From: Watersipora subatra
Taxonomy: Eukaryota; Bryozoa; Gymnolaemata; Cheilostomatida; Watersiporidae
Direction: 5' to 3'
Assembly: GCF_963576615.1 (NCBI RefSeq)
Contig: NC_088711.1
Span: forward strand, 61,608,248 to 61,672,247
DNA length: 64,000 bases
This document shows positions 1-11,830 of this stretch, one piece after another. The notes under the pieces were generated by a model. The model made no database searches, was not told the DNA's origin, and saw only the letters and a list, made by a program, of their open reading frames with translations. Positions within the stretch are counted from its first letter, which is position 1, and each line of letters begins with the position of its first letter. Both the position numbers and the translations under genes were made by a program.

Positions 1-1199
1 GAAGGCACACTGCGAGTGCCTTCGCATAAATTTAGCCAAGTGACATGGCATCGACACAATCATTGAGATAGTGACAGTGTCTTTTCCTTTACACAGTCAC
101 TAAAACTATGACAACCACTACAGCAACAACAAAAGATTTACTGGTTTCTCAAGTAACTGAGAGATTAGTAGTACCATTTTGTGGACACTTCTACTGATCA
201 CTTTTTATTGTTGGTTCATTAAAATCAAACAATGTCTAAGTGATGGTCAAATGCAGGTGGCACTCAATTATAGGGTTGTGCTGTATTTTTTAACTCTTCA
301 TCTGTAGCAGTGTTCTATTAGAGTTTGCTTTCAAATGGAAGTTTTACGGTAAGATATCTAGGAAAAACGCAACGTTAAAAGACTCACTCAATTTGTTTAC
401 CATAAATGTGACATTTTTCAAGTTACTGTGAGTGCACAATACAACAGAAAGTCAATGTTAAGAATAAGCAGCACTCATGCTCATGATAATTGTAGTTGCC
501 AGCCTGTTTTGGAGACAAAATGGAATTTGCTAAACACCTTTTGCTCCTTTCTGATAGTTTTGAAGACACTTTGATGCTCTTTGCAGAGTTGTCTGCTTAT
601 GCGAGTGCAAACGCTTCTCTTGAACCTGCTTACATTACAGTCTAACTTTTTATTGTTAATGTTGTCTGCCTCTGCCAAGCTTGGCTTCCTTTAGTAAACA
701 GAAGCCTTTTTACAGTGGTAAAAAAACAAAGAGGATGCTCCTGACAATCTGGTAGTTTAAGATGAGGTTATTTCCTTTAACACATCTACTGTAAAACGCA
801 TACTCAGTGAGAAATGCAGATGATATCTATTTCTCTATTAACCCTATTGCTACCTATTGAGAGTATAACAGGTAACTGTTCAAAACAGAGTTTACTTGAA
901 TTGCTAGTAAAGGTACACATTTGTCATACGCATCATGTTGTTTCGCTCAACTTTGCGCTAGACATGATGCTATTTATCTTCTGCACGACTTGAGCTTGAA
1001 CTCTGTAGTAACTAATTGGGCTTCTGTGAGAATTCTACTATATCACTCTAGTAAAATAAATATAAGGAAACTGATGTTTGTAAATCTCTCAAACATTCAC
1101 TTCTATTCAGTGTTTTTCTATGTTGTATATAACTAAATTGCACTTTGTTTTGTGCCTCACAGCAAATTGTTTGTATGCGTACATACATGTAGCTATGGC
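1..1199. other. Non-coding segment, paralogous to 42.9-43.4 kb
   Basis: No convincing gene. Stretches at 90-200 and 640-760 and 960-1140 align by eye with 42915-43030, 43130-43220 and 43230-43410, so this is one end of the duplicated flanking segment. The repeat at about 120-340 is also related to two tandem copies inside the NTase-TPR intron near 22.4-22.9 kb, so it is an interspersed family. Confidence 0.5.
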
Positions 1200-1232
1200 T
1201 ATTAAAAGTCAGAAATGAAATTTACGTTTCAT

Positions 1233-1298
1233 GCTGGATTTGATCTTGAAACCTCCCATTTTCAAAGCAAATATCTTACCAATTGACCTTCACGAGAC
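1233..1298 (-). repeat. tRNA-like sequence, probable SINE head
   Basis: On the minus strand the segment reads like a degenerate tRNA: a box A-like GGTCAATTGGTAAGA and, about 35 nt later, a box B-like AGATCAAATCC. The anticodon stem does not pair well, so it is not a working tRNA gene. A tRNA-derived SINE or a tRNA pseudogene would both fit. It is absent from the paralogous region near 43.4 kb. Confidence 0.4.
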
Positions 1299-1309
1299 TG
1301 ATAGATTCA

Positions 1310-2580
1310 TGGGAGATATGAATGATTATGTGGGTTAAAATATGCAGAGCATAATGTTATGATACAGTGTCACTAAAGCTTGTTCTCACAACCCATATTA
1401 GTAAGTTTGAATTGCTAGCTTGCTCAAATTAGCCGTAGGCAAGATGCCAGACTAATGGCAAGCGGCAGGCAACTACATTAACTTTCACTGTTTGTAAGCT
1501 GATTTATAATAACTGTGCCATGTCGGGCATTCAGCTAGTCTATTTTAAAAATAATAACAAAATAATAAATTTCTAATTGTTCTAGTAAATAAGGCAATTT
1601 TTTACATGTGAGCTACTATTAAATTTTAAATAAACAGTTTAAAACTATTCTCACCAAAAATTTTGGGAATTGATTTGCATTGTACTGTTTTTTTCACCAA
1701 TTTAAATTTTGGATAATTTTTACTGCTTTTAATTTTTGTGCCAAATGTGATATGGCACACTTGCTAGAGAAAGCAACTGCAAAAGTAGCACCTATTATTT
1801 ACTCTATCAAATCAGCAAGAAGCCAGAAGATTTGGCAGCGGATTGAAGACATGTTTGTCTAGAATCTACCATGTTTTATGTGATTTGTATAGGGGATATA
1901 AATGGCAACAATATAAAATTATATGTTGCTATAATCATTCTTCTGCTTTTCTTTTTTATATCTGTAGATTGACTTACCAATTTTTAGAATACATCTAGAG
2001 TAAAGCAAGACACAGCATAGCTCAACAGCACATATTTCATAAAGCACACATTTAGATCATAGAGCCAGATCTCATATCAAAGCTGACTACCGACTGTATA
2101 ATCATGGCTCATACTGATTGTTGCTGAGTTGCTGCTACCATGAACATTTTTCTGTTTGTTCATTTTACCAACAGTTGACAAAAATAAGGAAGTTAAGATG
2201 CAATGGCAGCATTCGCTGAAACTTGTACTGACTTCACTCATTGTGTTTTAGTTCTGTAATGCCTGGTTCAGGCTGATGTCATGTCTATGGTGAGGGAGGT
2301 GCTGTACCCTTGCACAACCCACCGAACTATGCTCTTATAGAATGCGCGCTATTTAATGGCGTCATCCAGGGATTTCTTGCCTATCGCGATTCACATCAAC
2401 TGCAAACCTGCATAAGTTTGTATAGCTGGTGCAGGTGCTCTGCCAAATGATGCGTATAATTTCCTTTCATTTGACAAGGGTAAACAAGTTCACAGAGCTA
2501 TCTCAACCTACTGCAAAGCTTTAATGCTAGTCACCTATATGTGTTGGTAATATAATAATGTATCCAATGAGTTGAATATG
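1310..2580. other. Non-coding duplicated segment
   Basis: No gene seen. About 1540-2320 aligns with 47090-47830, and parts align again with 49620-49750. Poly-pyrimidine and AT runs only. Confidence 0.5.
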
Positions 2581-3313
2581 TAAAGGTTGACCTGCAACGA
2601 AATTCACATTACAGTAATTTGGTATCAAAAGACTTACCATGTCTTACTCCGCTGTGTTGCGGGTGCAAAATATGTGGAAATGTGATCACAAGCTCTTAAA
2701 AGCTCAAAAACAAACAGTTAAACGCAGCCATCGCAAAAACGCCATAGGTTGGAAACTCTTTCCAAAACAACTCTACTGGGACGTAGTTGAATATGATGGC
2801 TTCTGTTTACACTTTTATGCAAACTCAATCTTCAACATATCATCCTCTGATAAATATGAGGAGCCTGTAAAAATTGTTTGCGCCATTTGGCAGGAGGTAT
2901 GGGTCACATGATCATATTACGATTACATTATTAGGCCAAACTGAAACGAAACTGTAAAGTAGCGAGCATCTATATTTGATACAGGCTTTTTGGTAAAACC
3001 CGAAGTGTTTGTCATAAACTAGTGCTACGAGACGTTTTATATTGAGCCTTTTATTGGCCTTTCAATTCTTGTGATAACATCACATGTCAAAACAATAACC
3101 ACAATTTTTGATTATTCATTGAAATAAAGGGATTTCAACCTATGGCGCTTTCGCGATGGCTGCGATTAACTGTTCGTTTTTAGCTTTTTTAAGAGCTTAT
3201 AATCACATTTTCACATATTTTGCACCTACATGTACAACACAGCAGAGTAAGACATGATGAATCTTTTGATACTAAATAACTGTAATGTGAATTTTGTTGA
3301 AAGTCAACCTTTA
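2581..3313. mobile_element. Foldback MITE with long terminal inverted repeats and TA target duplication
   Basis: The left 170 bases (from 2581) are the inverted complement of the right 175 bases (to 3313); both arms start TAAAGGTTGAC. The paralogous locus near 50028 lacks the element: there the flanks join at a single TA. Here TA occurs on both sides (2581-2582 and 3312-3313), so a TA target duplication is supported, as in Tc1/mariner-type elements. No transposase is encoded, so it is non-autonomous. A related copy with only a clear left arm starts at 47914, at a different site. The ORF at 2639-2911 lies inside it and is not a gene. Confidence 0.8.
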
Positions 3314-4019
3314 GGCAAAATCAAATATTTCATTAAGCTATAAGCAAAAAGAATTGAGGAAAAGCTCCTGATAGAAGAGGAGGTAACACTAAATAAGAGT
3401 GGGAATGTTTACACATATGAGTACACATGTGACATAGAATGTACTCCAATCATAAACAATAGTTTTTTGGTAACTCGTAAAGAATTTAGTTAGCAATGCA
3501 CAGCTTTAAGAAATGGAGGTTGGTAAAATAAAATCTAATACACGGGATTAATAAAAACTTTGCATATAAACATATCTTTAAAGTAAGCGTATGCTTTTCA
3601 AAGGCTATCTTTAGCCATAGGTAGTCTGTCACATGGCTGATACAGTGTGTCATATTAACATCTATTGATATCAGCAGGTAGATACACTTTATAAGCTCTC
3701 TTACTTTTTATAGTATCATTATTATTATTATCTGTCTTTATACCATATTGTTTTATAACTTATCCTCAAAACACTCTACCTACCTTTGGAGACAAAGAAG
3801 GATTCCTGAGTCACAAGTTGATGATATAGGAATAGTAGCTAGAAGATACACATTTATGTATAAATTACTATCACTTAGACGGCTGATTACAACCCTCCTA
3901 ATCTCTTTCACAGTTAAGCTCTGCTGTTTCTAGCTGTCACTAATGCACACCGGTAATATGTTTTGATTTACTTGTTGTTCAAAGTTAATCGTTACTAAGA
4001 GAAAACAAAAGCTCAACAA
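3314..4019. other. Non-coding duplicated segment
   Basis: Aligns with 50030-50735. No coding signal; contains short ATT microsatellite runs near 3715-3735. Confidence 0.5.
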
Positions 4020-4350
4020 GCATTGGCAAACCATGGTTTTTATATACTGCTTTATATTGAGTTACAGCCTTTGCACGCTATAGTAAAATATGTCAGCCGT
4101 CGTTACAGGCCTTTTTAGTCAAACATGGAAGTGACGGGATAGCAAAATTAGCAAAAGTTTTTGTATTGACCTAACTAAAAGCTGTAATACACTTAATTCT
4201 AGTTATCAGTTGACTAGATATAGATGAACCACTTGCTCTACTATAATACAGGAAACTATTAAACTTATATATTATCTCTATTCTATATATTATACTCTAT
4301 TAAACTTCAGCAAGCCATTGATAGTGACCTTTACTACCAGCTTCTTTAAA
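4020..4350. repeat. Unit-boundary repeat, copy 1
   Basis: The same ~270-330 bp sequence occurs at 29340-29620 and 50735-51015. It contains the shared string ATACTGCTTTATATTG and a conserved GTTGACTAGATATAGAT. It marks the left edge of units A and B and the right edge of the flanking segment, so it is probably the joint of the tandem duplication. Confidence 0.6.
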
Positions 4351-6133
4351 AATATCACTTGTTTATTGTACTCTGATTGTTTCCATAGTCCTAAGAATTC
4401 TACAGTTTTACTTTGATTCTTTTATATTATTATCTACATTATCATATCATCTACCTTTTAAGTTATTTTACAGATGTCTGTTTCTAAACAGACATATATT
4501 ACAAGGTTTCGTTGAACAGCAGCTTTTGCTCCTATAAATAATGGTAAAATTTGACCAAAAGTTCAATGAACAAATGTAATTCTGAGCAACCAACACTGAT
4601 TAATCTAACTGTTTAATAATTTTCTCAAAACTCATAAAATAACATTAAATTTTATTTCCTAATTATACTACTATTATGGTGTTATCAAAAGTATTAAAGA
4701 TTTTTTAACTTAAAGTTAAAATCTAAAAATCAGTGAAAATCTAAAAATAGCCACAAGATAAAAACAGTCTGATCAGTTTTGACTGTGGTTATTAATAGGA
4801 ACACAGAGAGTTAAGTTACATTTTTATATGGAATACTTCTCAAGGTATCTTGCTGCCTACCTGCATTTATTTACAATACCATAACAGATAATATTGACAC
4901 AAACAGTCATGCCAAGCTATTATTTTTATTAGACTAAAATACATTTACTAAGTTTATATCATGATGTCTATTATCTAGTCTAAATACAGAAGGTCTGCTA
5001 GTGATTATAATAATTTATTGTTATAGAAGATGACTTTAAAAAGTCTACCAGAGGAAATGAGAAAAGATTTTTAACTTGGTGCGTCTATTCTCAGTTTATC
5101 CTGTGCAAATCTCTTGTACTTATGGTAACTTGGTACTTATGGTACTCACTGCTTCCCGCAGTGAGTTACCCATAACTTAATGCAAAGTTACTATAAAATA
5201 TGTAAGAATATTAGGAGAATTCAAAGAGACTAAGGTCAGTATCATTTACATTTCTGTTGAATAAACCCAACAATATTAATACTGCATTTCACTTTAACCA
5301 TGACTCACAGCTATAATTTTCATATTTAATATGTTAATATTTAATTTAATTTTATTAAATAATTATATTTAATATTTTAATTCAATCTTTTATTTAATTG
5401 ATTAATGTTTTTGCTTTTATTAATTTGTTATTTTTGCTTTTTGTTTGTTTTATTTGCGAATAAATAAAAGGGAGGCCAAAACACATTCACAATTTTATTG
5501 TTCCACTTGTGCACTTTCAGCACACATCAATCTACCATAAGAGTTATGGAAGTTTTGTTTAAAGCTTCTCAGAGTCATTTCAAACAAAAACAGTTGCAGT
5601 GTTCAGTCTGCAAAAGTTTTTAAACTTTTGTGGCAGTGTCGGTCCAGCTGAAGTTAATTAAAGATATGAAGAAATATTCAGAAAAGTAGCAAACAGTAAC
5701 CATAACAATGGTAAAAAAACTTTTATTGATGAATTAGGACAGGGAAGGTAAGAACTGTTACATAGTGCAAAATTTAATTCAAGAGAGTAAATCTATGTGA
5801 TTTCATGATGCTAGTAAGTAGTGGGTCAAATCAATCTATCTTTCATTTCTGTTTGTACTTCTCTTCAGTGACAATTTCTTGCAGCTACTAAATAGATTTG
5901 GTGGAGTAGAACTCATATCCAATGAGTTGTCAATCCTGCCATTTAGTAGGACTTTTAAATTTTAGGTTTGATAGGTTTTAAGGAGTTATCTCCTTTTACA
6001 CCAAAATGCCATTGGTTTTTTGCTGAGCGAGTCACAGTTTTTCTATTTATTGCACAGCTCAAAGACTTCTCTGCTGAATTTTTTTCTTGTCGTGCATGCT
6101 GGGTTTGCATTTTGACATGGCTTGTTTAGCCCA
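4351..6133. other. Non-coding, paralogous to 30265-32090
   Basis: AT-rich, with a run of TTAATATT-like repeats at 5320-5400. Aligned to unit B with many small indels. A minus-strand frame at about 5955-6095 is shared with unit B without stops (see findings), but I do not call it a gene. Confidence 0.5.
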
Positions 6134-6138
6134 CATAC

Positions 6139-6362
6139 TGTAGAAAATTACTAGTTAATTAAGATTAGGCTCTCATAGTCTTGTATTATTATTATTCAAA
6201 CAGTTAAATAGGGAGAGAACAGGAAACAGTAAAGTAAAAGAGGTTTGCACAGATAAAAAAACAAGAGTATTGTAGGGAGTTGCCCTTCCATTGATTAACA
6301 TGAGGAAACAACTTCAAACTGTGTGCATGATATGATTTCCATTAAAAACTAAATAAACAATA
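6139..6362 (-). repeat. copia 3' LTR
   Basis: 224 bp, matching 10314-10531 over its length with roughly 15-20 substitutions plus an ATT-run indel by eye, so the insertion is not recent. The minus-strand ends are TATTGTTT and CTACA; the usual TG start is not seen at the inferred edge. A weak purine stretch (TAGGAG) precedes it on the minus strand. Confidence 0.85.
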
Positions 6363-6433
6363 CTCCTACATAGTTTTTACAATTAGCAGAGGGAAATAAT
6401 TGATACACGTAACCAACGAGTGAATTATTATTG

Positions 6434-9400
6434 TCAATGAACGAGTAGTTTACGGAGCTTTTCAAATCGGGGCTGAGAGAGCGGTTTTGTGAAAATGTCA
6501 GCTATGTCTTTCTCAGTCGGGCAATAAGAAGTTACTATGACACCGTTTGTGATAGCTTCTCTACAGTAGTGATACTTGATCTCAATGTGCTTAGTTCATT
6601 TCGTGTTTGAACCTGAGTTTGCTATTGCGATAGTTGACTGGTTGTCAACATAGACATTAATTGCTGGAGTCGGGCAGTTGGTCACAGTGTCGTATAGCTG
6701 ACGAAGCCATGTGGCCTTCCTTGTAGCATCATACAGCGCTACATATTATGCTTCGGCGGTAGATACGGCAACAATACTCTGCGATTTACTGAACTAGCTA
6801 ACAGGTGTAAGGCCGTGCATGAATACTAATTCGGAGGTTGAGTGTCTGTTTTCACAATTGTCCGCCCAACTAGCATCTGTATACCCGAACAGTTCACCAA
6901 GGTTATGTTTTCAATGGGAACACAGATGTCTATATTGCCTATGAGATATTGAATTACCCGTTTTACAGCTGTCATGTGCGTTTCGGTTGGTGATGGGTGG
7001 TACCTAGATAACACTCCCACCGCATGAGATATATCAGAACGAGTAGCAGATGCTGCATACAAAATACTACCTACCATCGATTGGTACACACATGCATTTG
7101 CTAGCTTACTACCATTGTCTTTCATAAACTTCACATTGGTAGCCATCGGGGTAGAAACAGAGTTAGCATTTTCCATTTCATATTTGCTTAGAACTTGCTC
7201 GATATACATGTAATGTTTTTTACTTAGCGTGATGGAGGATGGAAATTCCCAGGCAGTAGTGCAAACTTCCCAGATCTTTCATCTGCTACTATGAGACTAA
7301 TGCTTGTTTAATCTTGCTCATCTCACATTTAGTATCTGACGTAATAATTAGGTCAATGATGTATACAGCAATGATGGTTTTCACTTCACATATGTTTCGT
7401 ACATACACACAATGATCAGCATTTGAATTACTGAAACCAAGAGATTTGAGAAAGTTATTTAACACAATGCTTTAAACCGTACAACGACTTACTGAGTTTA
7501 CAGACTAGGTGTTCTTGTTCTGTCTTCTCAAACCCTGGTGGCTGACACATATAAATTTCTTCCTCGAGTTTGCCATTTAAGAACGCCGTCCCAACGTTCA
7601 TCTGGTGCACTAGCATACCTCGATCTACGGCCTGAGCAAGCGCAGCTCTGAGAGATGAGTGTCAAACTACTGAAGAGTATGTTTTATCATAATCGATGCC
7701 AGCCTTTTACGCATACCTTTTCGCCCCAAGGCTAACTTTGAAACGATTGACTTGACCATCGGCACTGTACTTTGCCTTAAATACCCATTTGCATCCAATT
7801 GATTTACGTTGTGAAGGCAGCTCTACGAGTGTCCATGTTTCATTGCTCATGAGAGCATCATACTCATTCTCACCTGCAGCTAACCATTCATCTCGCTGCT
7901 CCCATTTTTCTACTTCGATAAGGTTCAATGGTTCGACAATCTCACTAACATGACAAGCGGTGTCTATACCTAGCCGCTGTGGTAATTTGCAAGAGCGGTC
8001 AGATTGGTGAAGTTGAGTTTTGTCAGCACTAGAAATATTTACTGTTACAGTAGCAGGGTTGTCCACCCTTGGACTTGAGGCTGGGATGCACGATGCAGCT
8101 GAGATACACGATACATCAGTGATACCCAACTGTTGTTCATTGAATATAACATCCCTTGTCACAACCACCGAATTAGATTGATGGTCGTACAAGCAATAGC
8201 CTTTTGACCTTACACTATAGCCCACAAATGTCATGGATTCAGCTTTGTCGTCAAGCTTTCTACGAATAGCGTCTGGTATATGAGCATATGCCATGCAGCC
8301 GAATACTCGAAGGTGATCTCTATTAGGTTTCTCACCATACCATATCTGATAAGGTGTTGTAGGCGCTTTGTGTGTGCGAGTCGGAATTCTGTTTCTTAAA
8401 TAAACCGTGGTGGCAACAGCCTCAGCCCATAGAGATTTGGGAAGATGTGTGTTTATGATCATAGCACAAGCAGATTCACATACCGTTCTGTTATAACGTT
8501 CGGCCACACCTTTTTGCTCTGGAGTATGTCTAACAGTCAGTTCATGATGAATACCTTGGGATTTTAGATGGTTTTCGAATTCTGTAGAGATATACTCGCC
8601 ACCCCCGATCAGAGCGTATTGTGTGGATTGATTTTCCGGTTTGGTTAGTTACTGAAGCTGCAAACTCACAGAACCTAGAAAATACATCAGACTTATCTTG
8701 TATGAAATATGTATGGGTATATCTACTGAAATCATCGATAAAAGTAACAAAGTATTTACTACCTCTTATGGATTGTGTTTGCATAGGACCACACAAATAT
8801 TTGTGTACAAGTTCAAGGACACGCGTGGACTTGATGTCGCTATTGGGCTTAAAGGGTTTTCTCGATATTGTTCATTTTATACATGGTTCACACCAACCTA
8901 GTTTTACACCAGAGAGATTAGCGCCACTCACCGGTTGTTCCTTTGTCCATACGATGTACAGCGGCTTCATGAACATGACCAAGGCGTTGATGTCATAGCT
9001 CACCGCTGTGAGAAGTGATGTGCGCATTGTCATTTGACGTTTCTATATCCAGGTATTACAGTTTATCTATGAGTGTTCCTTGACCACATAGGTTTTCGTT
9101 GGTTTTTAATCCAACATTGACTATGTTCAAATTGAACAATCAAGCCCTTTAAGGCAACAGCGCAAACAGAGAACAGGTTTGTGCTTAGGTCAGGCATGTA
9201 CAGAACATCATATAACGTAGCTTTGCGATTTACTCTACGATCTAACTGGGTTGATACTTCCTATCCCAATGGCGTCTACGGAGCTTCCACCAGCTACTTC
9301 TATTTTATGAGGTTTGTCAAATTGAGTGAACTCACTGAACAAACTTTTATAAGGAGTCATGTGCTTTGTAGCGCCTGAATCTATGAGCAGTGTTGATTAG
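6434..9400 (-). pseudogene. copia pol remnant: protease, integrase, RT, RNase H
   Basis: Pieces of copia polyprotein lie in order on the minus strand, split by frameshifts and stops. The protease active site LLIDSGATKHM reads from about 9400. The integrase core lies at 8542-8796 (FIDDFSR and IRSD acidic motifs) and continues at 7707-8507 (AERYNRT, then LRVFGCMAYAH). The RT start (ETWTLVELPS...GCKWVFKAKY) is in the same piece. Near 7330-7375 the RT active site reads YIID instead of the expected YVDD, so one catalytic aspartate is lost. The RT end is at 6826-7209 (YQSMVGSILYAA.ATRSDISHAVG), then RNase H (GYTDASWAD near 6880) and the typical end DIFTKPL...FEKLRKLL, stop at 6434-6436. Not functional. 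Confidence 0.9.
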
Positions 9401-9620
9401 TTTTATTGGTGGAGTCACTACCCGTACCAGCCAAAAAAGCTGACTCACCCGTGTCAGGATAGTTACATGTATCTGCTGCATGCTTAGCTTGGCGTGGAAC
9501 ATCTTTGGGTTCTGCATTTTTGCTTTTTCCGTTTCTCTCTCTACAGAAACGTTGAACGTGGCCGATTTTATTGCAGTACCAGCAGGTAACCTGGCGTCTA
9601 ATTTGTGGTCTGGTAGTCAA
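9381..9620 (-). pseudogene. copia gag C-terminus with CCHC zinc knuckle
   Basis: The frame contains CWYCNKIGHVQRFCRER, a CX2CX4HX4C zinc knuckle that binds RNA in retroelement nucleocapsids. It overlaps the start of the protease region in another frame. It is separated from the N-terminal gag piece by stops or shifts, so the gag protein is broken. Confidence 0.85.
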
Positions 9621-9796
9621 GAGAGCAATATCAGGGTTGACGACAGCATTTCTTTCACTAGAGGCTGATACAGAGCTATGTTCTTTTTGTTTCTGTTCTT
9701 CATTTTGAAGAGTTTGTTGAACAAATTCTAGCGATGGCGTATCTTTCTGCGTTTCGAGAACAGTAACTTCAGCGGAATAACTCTCCGGAAGGGAGT

Positions 9797-10258
9797 CTAA
9801 AGAGTTACAACTTGGTCCTTTTTAGCAATAGGTGATTTGATAGCAGCTAGCCGATTTGTGAGAACTTTCATATTCTTTAGATGACCTTCAATTGAAGCGC
9901 TCTCAGAGATTACTGAGCGAAGGTAGCGCTTCTTCAAGAACATTTTTTTAGCTAGAGTGTCTCTCTCAAATTGTTTAGACAGTTTGTCCCATGCCTCCTT
10001 GGCCAATTCACATTCAGTTATAAAGTAGAGCAACTCATCGCCAACCGCAAGCACAATATGAGATAGTGTCTTGCTCGAGTTCTTATTATAGGTAGCTTTC
10101 ACAGCCCCATTAGCTGCGCTTGCGGGAGCAACTGTAGTTCCATCAATATGTCCAAATAGCTCCTTAGCAATCAACAGATGTTTAATATTAAACTTCCATG
10201 TGGCATGGTTGCTGCTAGAAAGTTTGTCTACATTCCATTTATTGTCCATAATGATCAC
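9797..10258 (-). pseudogene. copia gag N-terminal domain (UBN2-type)
   Basis: A 153-codon open frame starting MIIMDNKWNVDKLSSSNHATWKF shows the standard copia/Ty1 gag pattern: a 'W..N' start, then LLIAKELFGHIDG, and later AKEAWDKLSKQFERDT. It begins 40-55 bp downstream of the primer site on the minus strand, as expected for the first codon. It ends before the zinc knuckle, so the complete gag is interrupted. Confidence 0.88.
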
Positions 10259-10299
10259 ATATGACTAATCTAACTAGTTATGCAATACATATAACGTTC

Positions 10300-10313
10300 C
10301 TGGGCCCATAACC
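10300..10313 (-). promoter_or_regulatory. copia primer binding site, initiator tRNA-Met type
   Basis: Directly inside the 5' LTR the minus strand reads GGTTATGGGCCCAG. This complements the anticodon region (CTGGGCCCATAACC) of animal initiator tRNA-Met. Copia-family elements prime from the 5' half of that tRNA, so the site confirms both the family and the orientation. Confidence 0.9.
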
Positions 10314-10531
10314 TGTAAAAAGTTACTAGTTAATTAAGATTAGGCTCTCATAGTCTTGTATTCGTTCAAACAGTTAAATACAGAGAGAAAAGAAAACAGC
10401 AAAGTAAAAGAGGTTTGCACAGATAAAAAACAAGAGTATTATAGGGAGTTGCCCCTCTATTGATTACCATGAAGAAACAACTTCAAACTGTGTGCATGAT
10501 ATGATTTCCATAAAAAACTATGTAAACAATA
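10314..10531 (-). repeat. copia 5' LTR
   Basis: 218 bp, partner of 6139-6362. Followed by the target duplication CATAC at 10532-10536 and then by sequence that continues the unit B paralogue at 32093. Confidence 0.85.
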
Positions 10532-10536
10532 CATAC

Positions 10537-11493
10537 ATGGTTCTCATGAAAATAATTTGATAAATTTGACCAAACACACAAGTTAACCATTTAGTCACTG
10601 TGTAGATAGCCAAAACTACTTTATAAAATGCCTAAAAGAAGACTTGGTTTCAGTAGTATATGCTTTCAACTTGTCCGTAAGGCCTCTCAGATTCACAGAC
10701 TATGCTATCAGACATTGACTAATAAAAGCAAAATTGAGGTTGCTAAGAAAAATGCGGCGAGGGGAGTGAGTACTTTTCTAGACTTGAGATACTTTACCAC
10801 TCAGCCATTTAAGGTGAGATAATGGGCTTATACTTACTCTACAATATTATTATTTTGGAATTTAATTACATAATTTATAATTACTATTAAAATGAAAGGA
10901 ATGTTGACATGGCAAGCTGTACAAAACTGTAAAGGTGACTCCTGATTAAGCAGCTTTTTCAGTTTAAAGATAACCAAACTTCAATCTAGCCAGTTATTAA
11001 CTATTAGTCTTGACCTTGTTCATCAAATAAACAAAGTACATGTAGGTGTCTATTCACTTTGGATTATTGGTTTTTAATGACTCACTGATAGGGGTTTTAG
11101 TTATTTTTCTGGTCATTAATGTTGTCCTGACATTCATTTAGCCCCACGAATGGTATCAGAAACCTGCTACTTACAGTACACCTCGTCAAGATGAGCCACC
11201 AAAGAAAGCTTATACATGTACAATTATTGCAGTTCTTATGCACACAACATTGCTCAAGAAACAAATAATTAGCTAGGAATACATATACATGTGGGTCTAG
11301 TTTAACAAACATCAACAAATAAAGAGTGCATTACACTAGAAAAACTTCAAAAGTTATTTAAGCGAGCAATCTAACTTCATATGATTTTTATCCCTATCAC
11401 AAGCAAGTCATGAGGATTTCCTGTTTATTAAGCTCATATGCATAAGTTTAAGCTCATTGTCTTTAAATATAACCTAAATATAGCTTGTCTTAC
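10537..11493. other. Non-coding, paralogous to 32093-33120
   Basis: No supported gene. The part at about 11090-11210 belongs to an interspersed repeat: an inverted copy lies at 57100-57240, and unit B has it at 32740-32850. Confidence 0.5.
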
Positions 11494-11613
11494 TTTACAA
11501 TCACAATCCTTGTTCTCTACTGATTTGAATTCATCTACAAGATGAGTATAGCCATTGTTGTTTAAAGCAACAGGAGTACCTTCATCATTGATGGGCAAAG
11601 AAATATAAGTTCT
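11494..11613 (-). pseudogene. Exon-like segment conserved between units A and B
   Basis: The minus-strand frame reads RTYISLPINDEGTPVA, then ends VENKDCDCK at a good splice donor, GTAAGA. Unit B (33122-33235) keeps the same frame with substitutions (ISLPIDDDGTRVALG ... VENKDCDCK) and the same donor. Just upstream a second frame, VENFTVPKVRPRWLTE, is also shared (VEDFTVTKVGPRWLTE in B), but it does not join in frame. I do not recognise the family. It looks like a relic of a multi-exon gene; conservation may only reflect the duplication. Confidence 0.3.
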
Positions 11614-11830
11614 GTGACCCTTCCTTTTCACCAGCAGTCAGACCCTCTGTGAGCCATCTTGGCCTTACTTTAGGTACGGTGAAGTTTTCCACTCACGTCA
11701 CCACATCACCACAAGGGACTCGGTCTTTGCTACCATGAGGGCTTCTGCTTTTAAAGGTAGTTTTCTATTCTGAGGACTACAAAATTTTCAGGCATTAGCT
11801 TGTTGCTTCCTGAGTCGCCCTGTTTGTATT

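Larger units (their letters stand above)
6139..10531 (-). mobile_element. Ty1/copia LTR retrotransposon, decayed
   Basis: A 4.4-kb element bounded by two similar ~220-bp LTRs and flanked by the direct repeat CATAC (6134-6138 and 10532-10536), the 5-bp target duplication normal for copia. On the minus strand the order is LTR, tRNA primer site, gag, protease, integrase, reverse transcriptase, RNase H, LTR, which is the copia order. The gag-pol frame is broken at many places. Unit B has the unoccupied site at about 32080-32095, where the two flanks run together. The insertion therefore most likely came after the segmental duplication. Confidence 0.93.

Noticed and set aside
1233-1298. Functional tRNA gene
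   Set aside because: Anticodon stem does not pair and box B is altered; kept only as a SINE-like sequence.
2639-2911. 90-aa plus ORF
   Set aside because: Lies in the arm and interior of the foldback MITE; not conserved in the paralogue at 47968.
8621-9378. Plus-strand ORFs inside the copia element
   Set aside because: Antisense to recognisable integrase and protease coding sequence.
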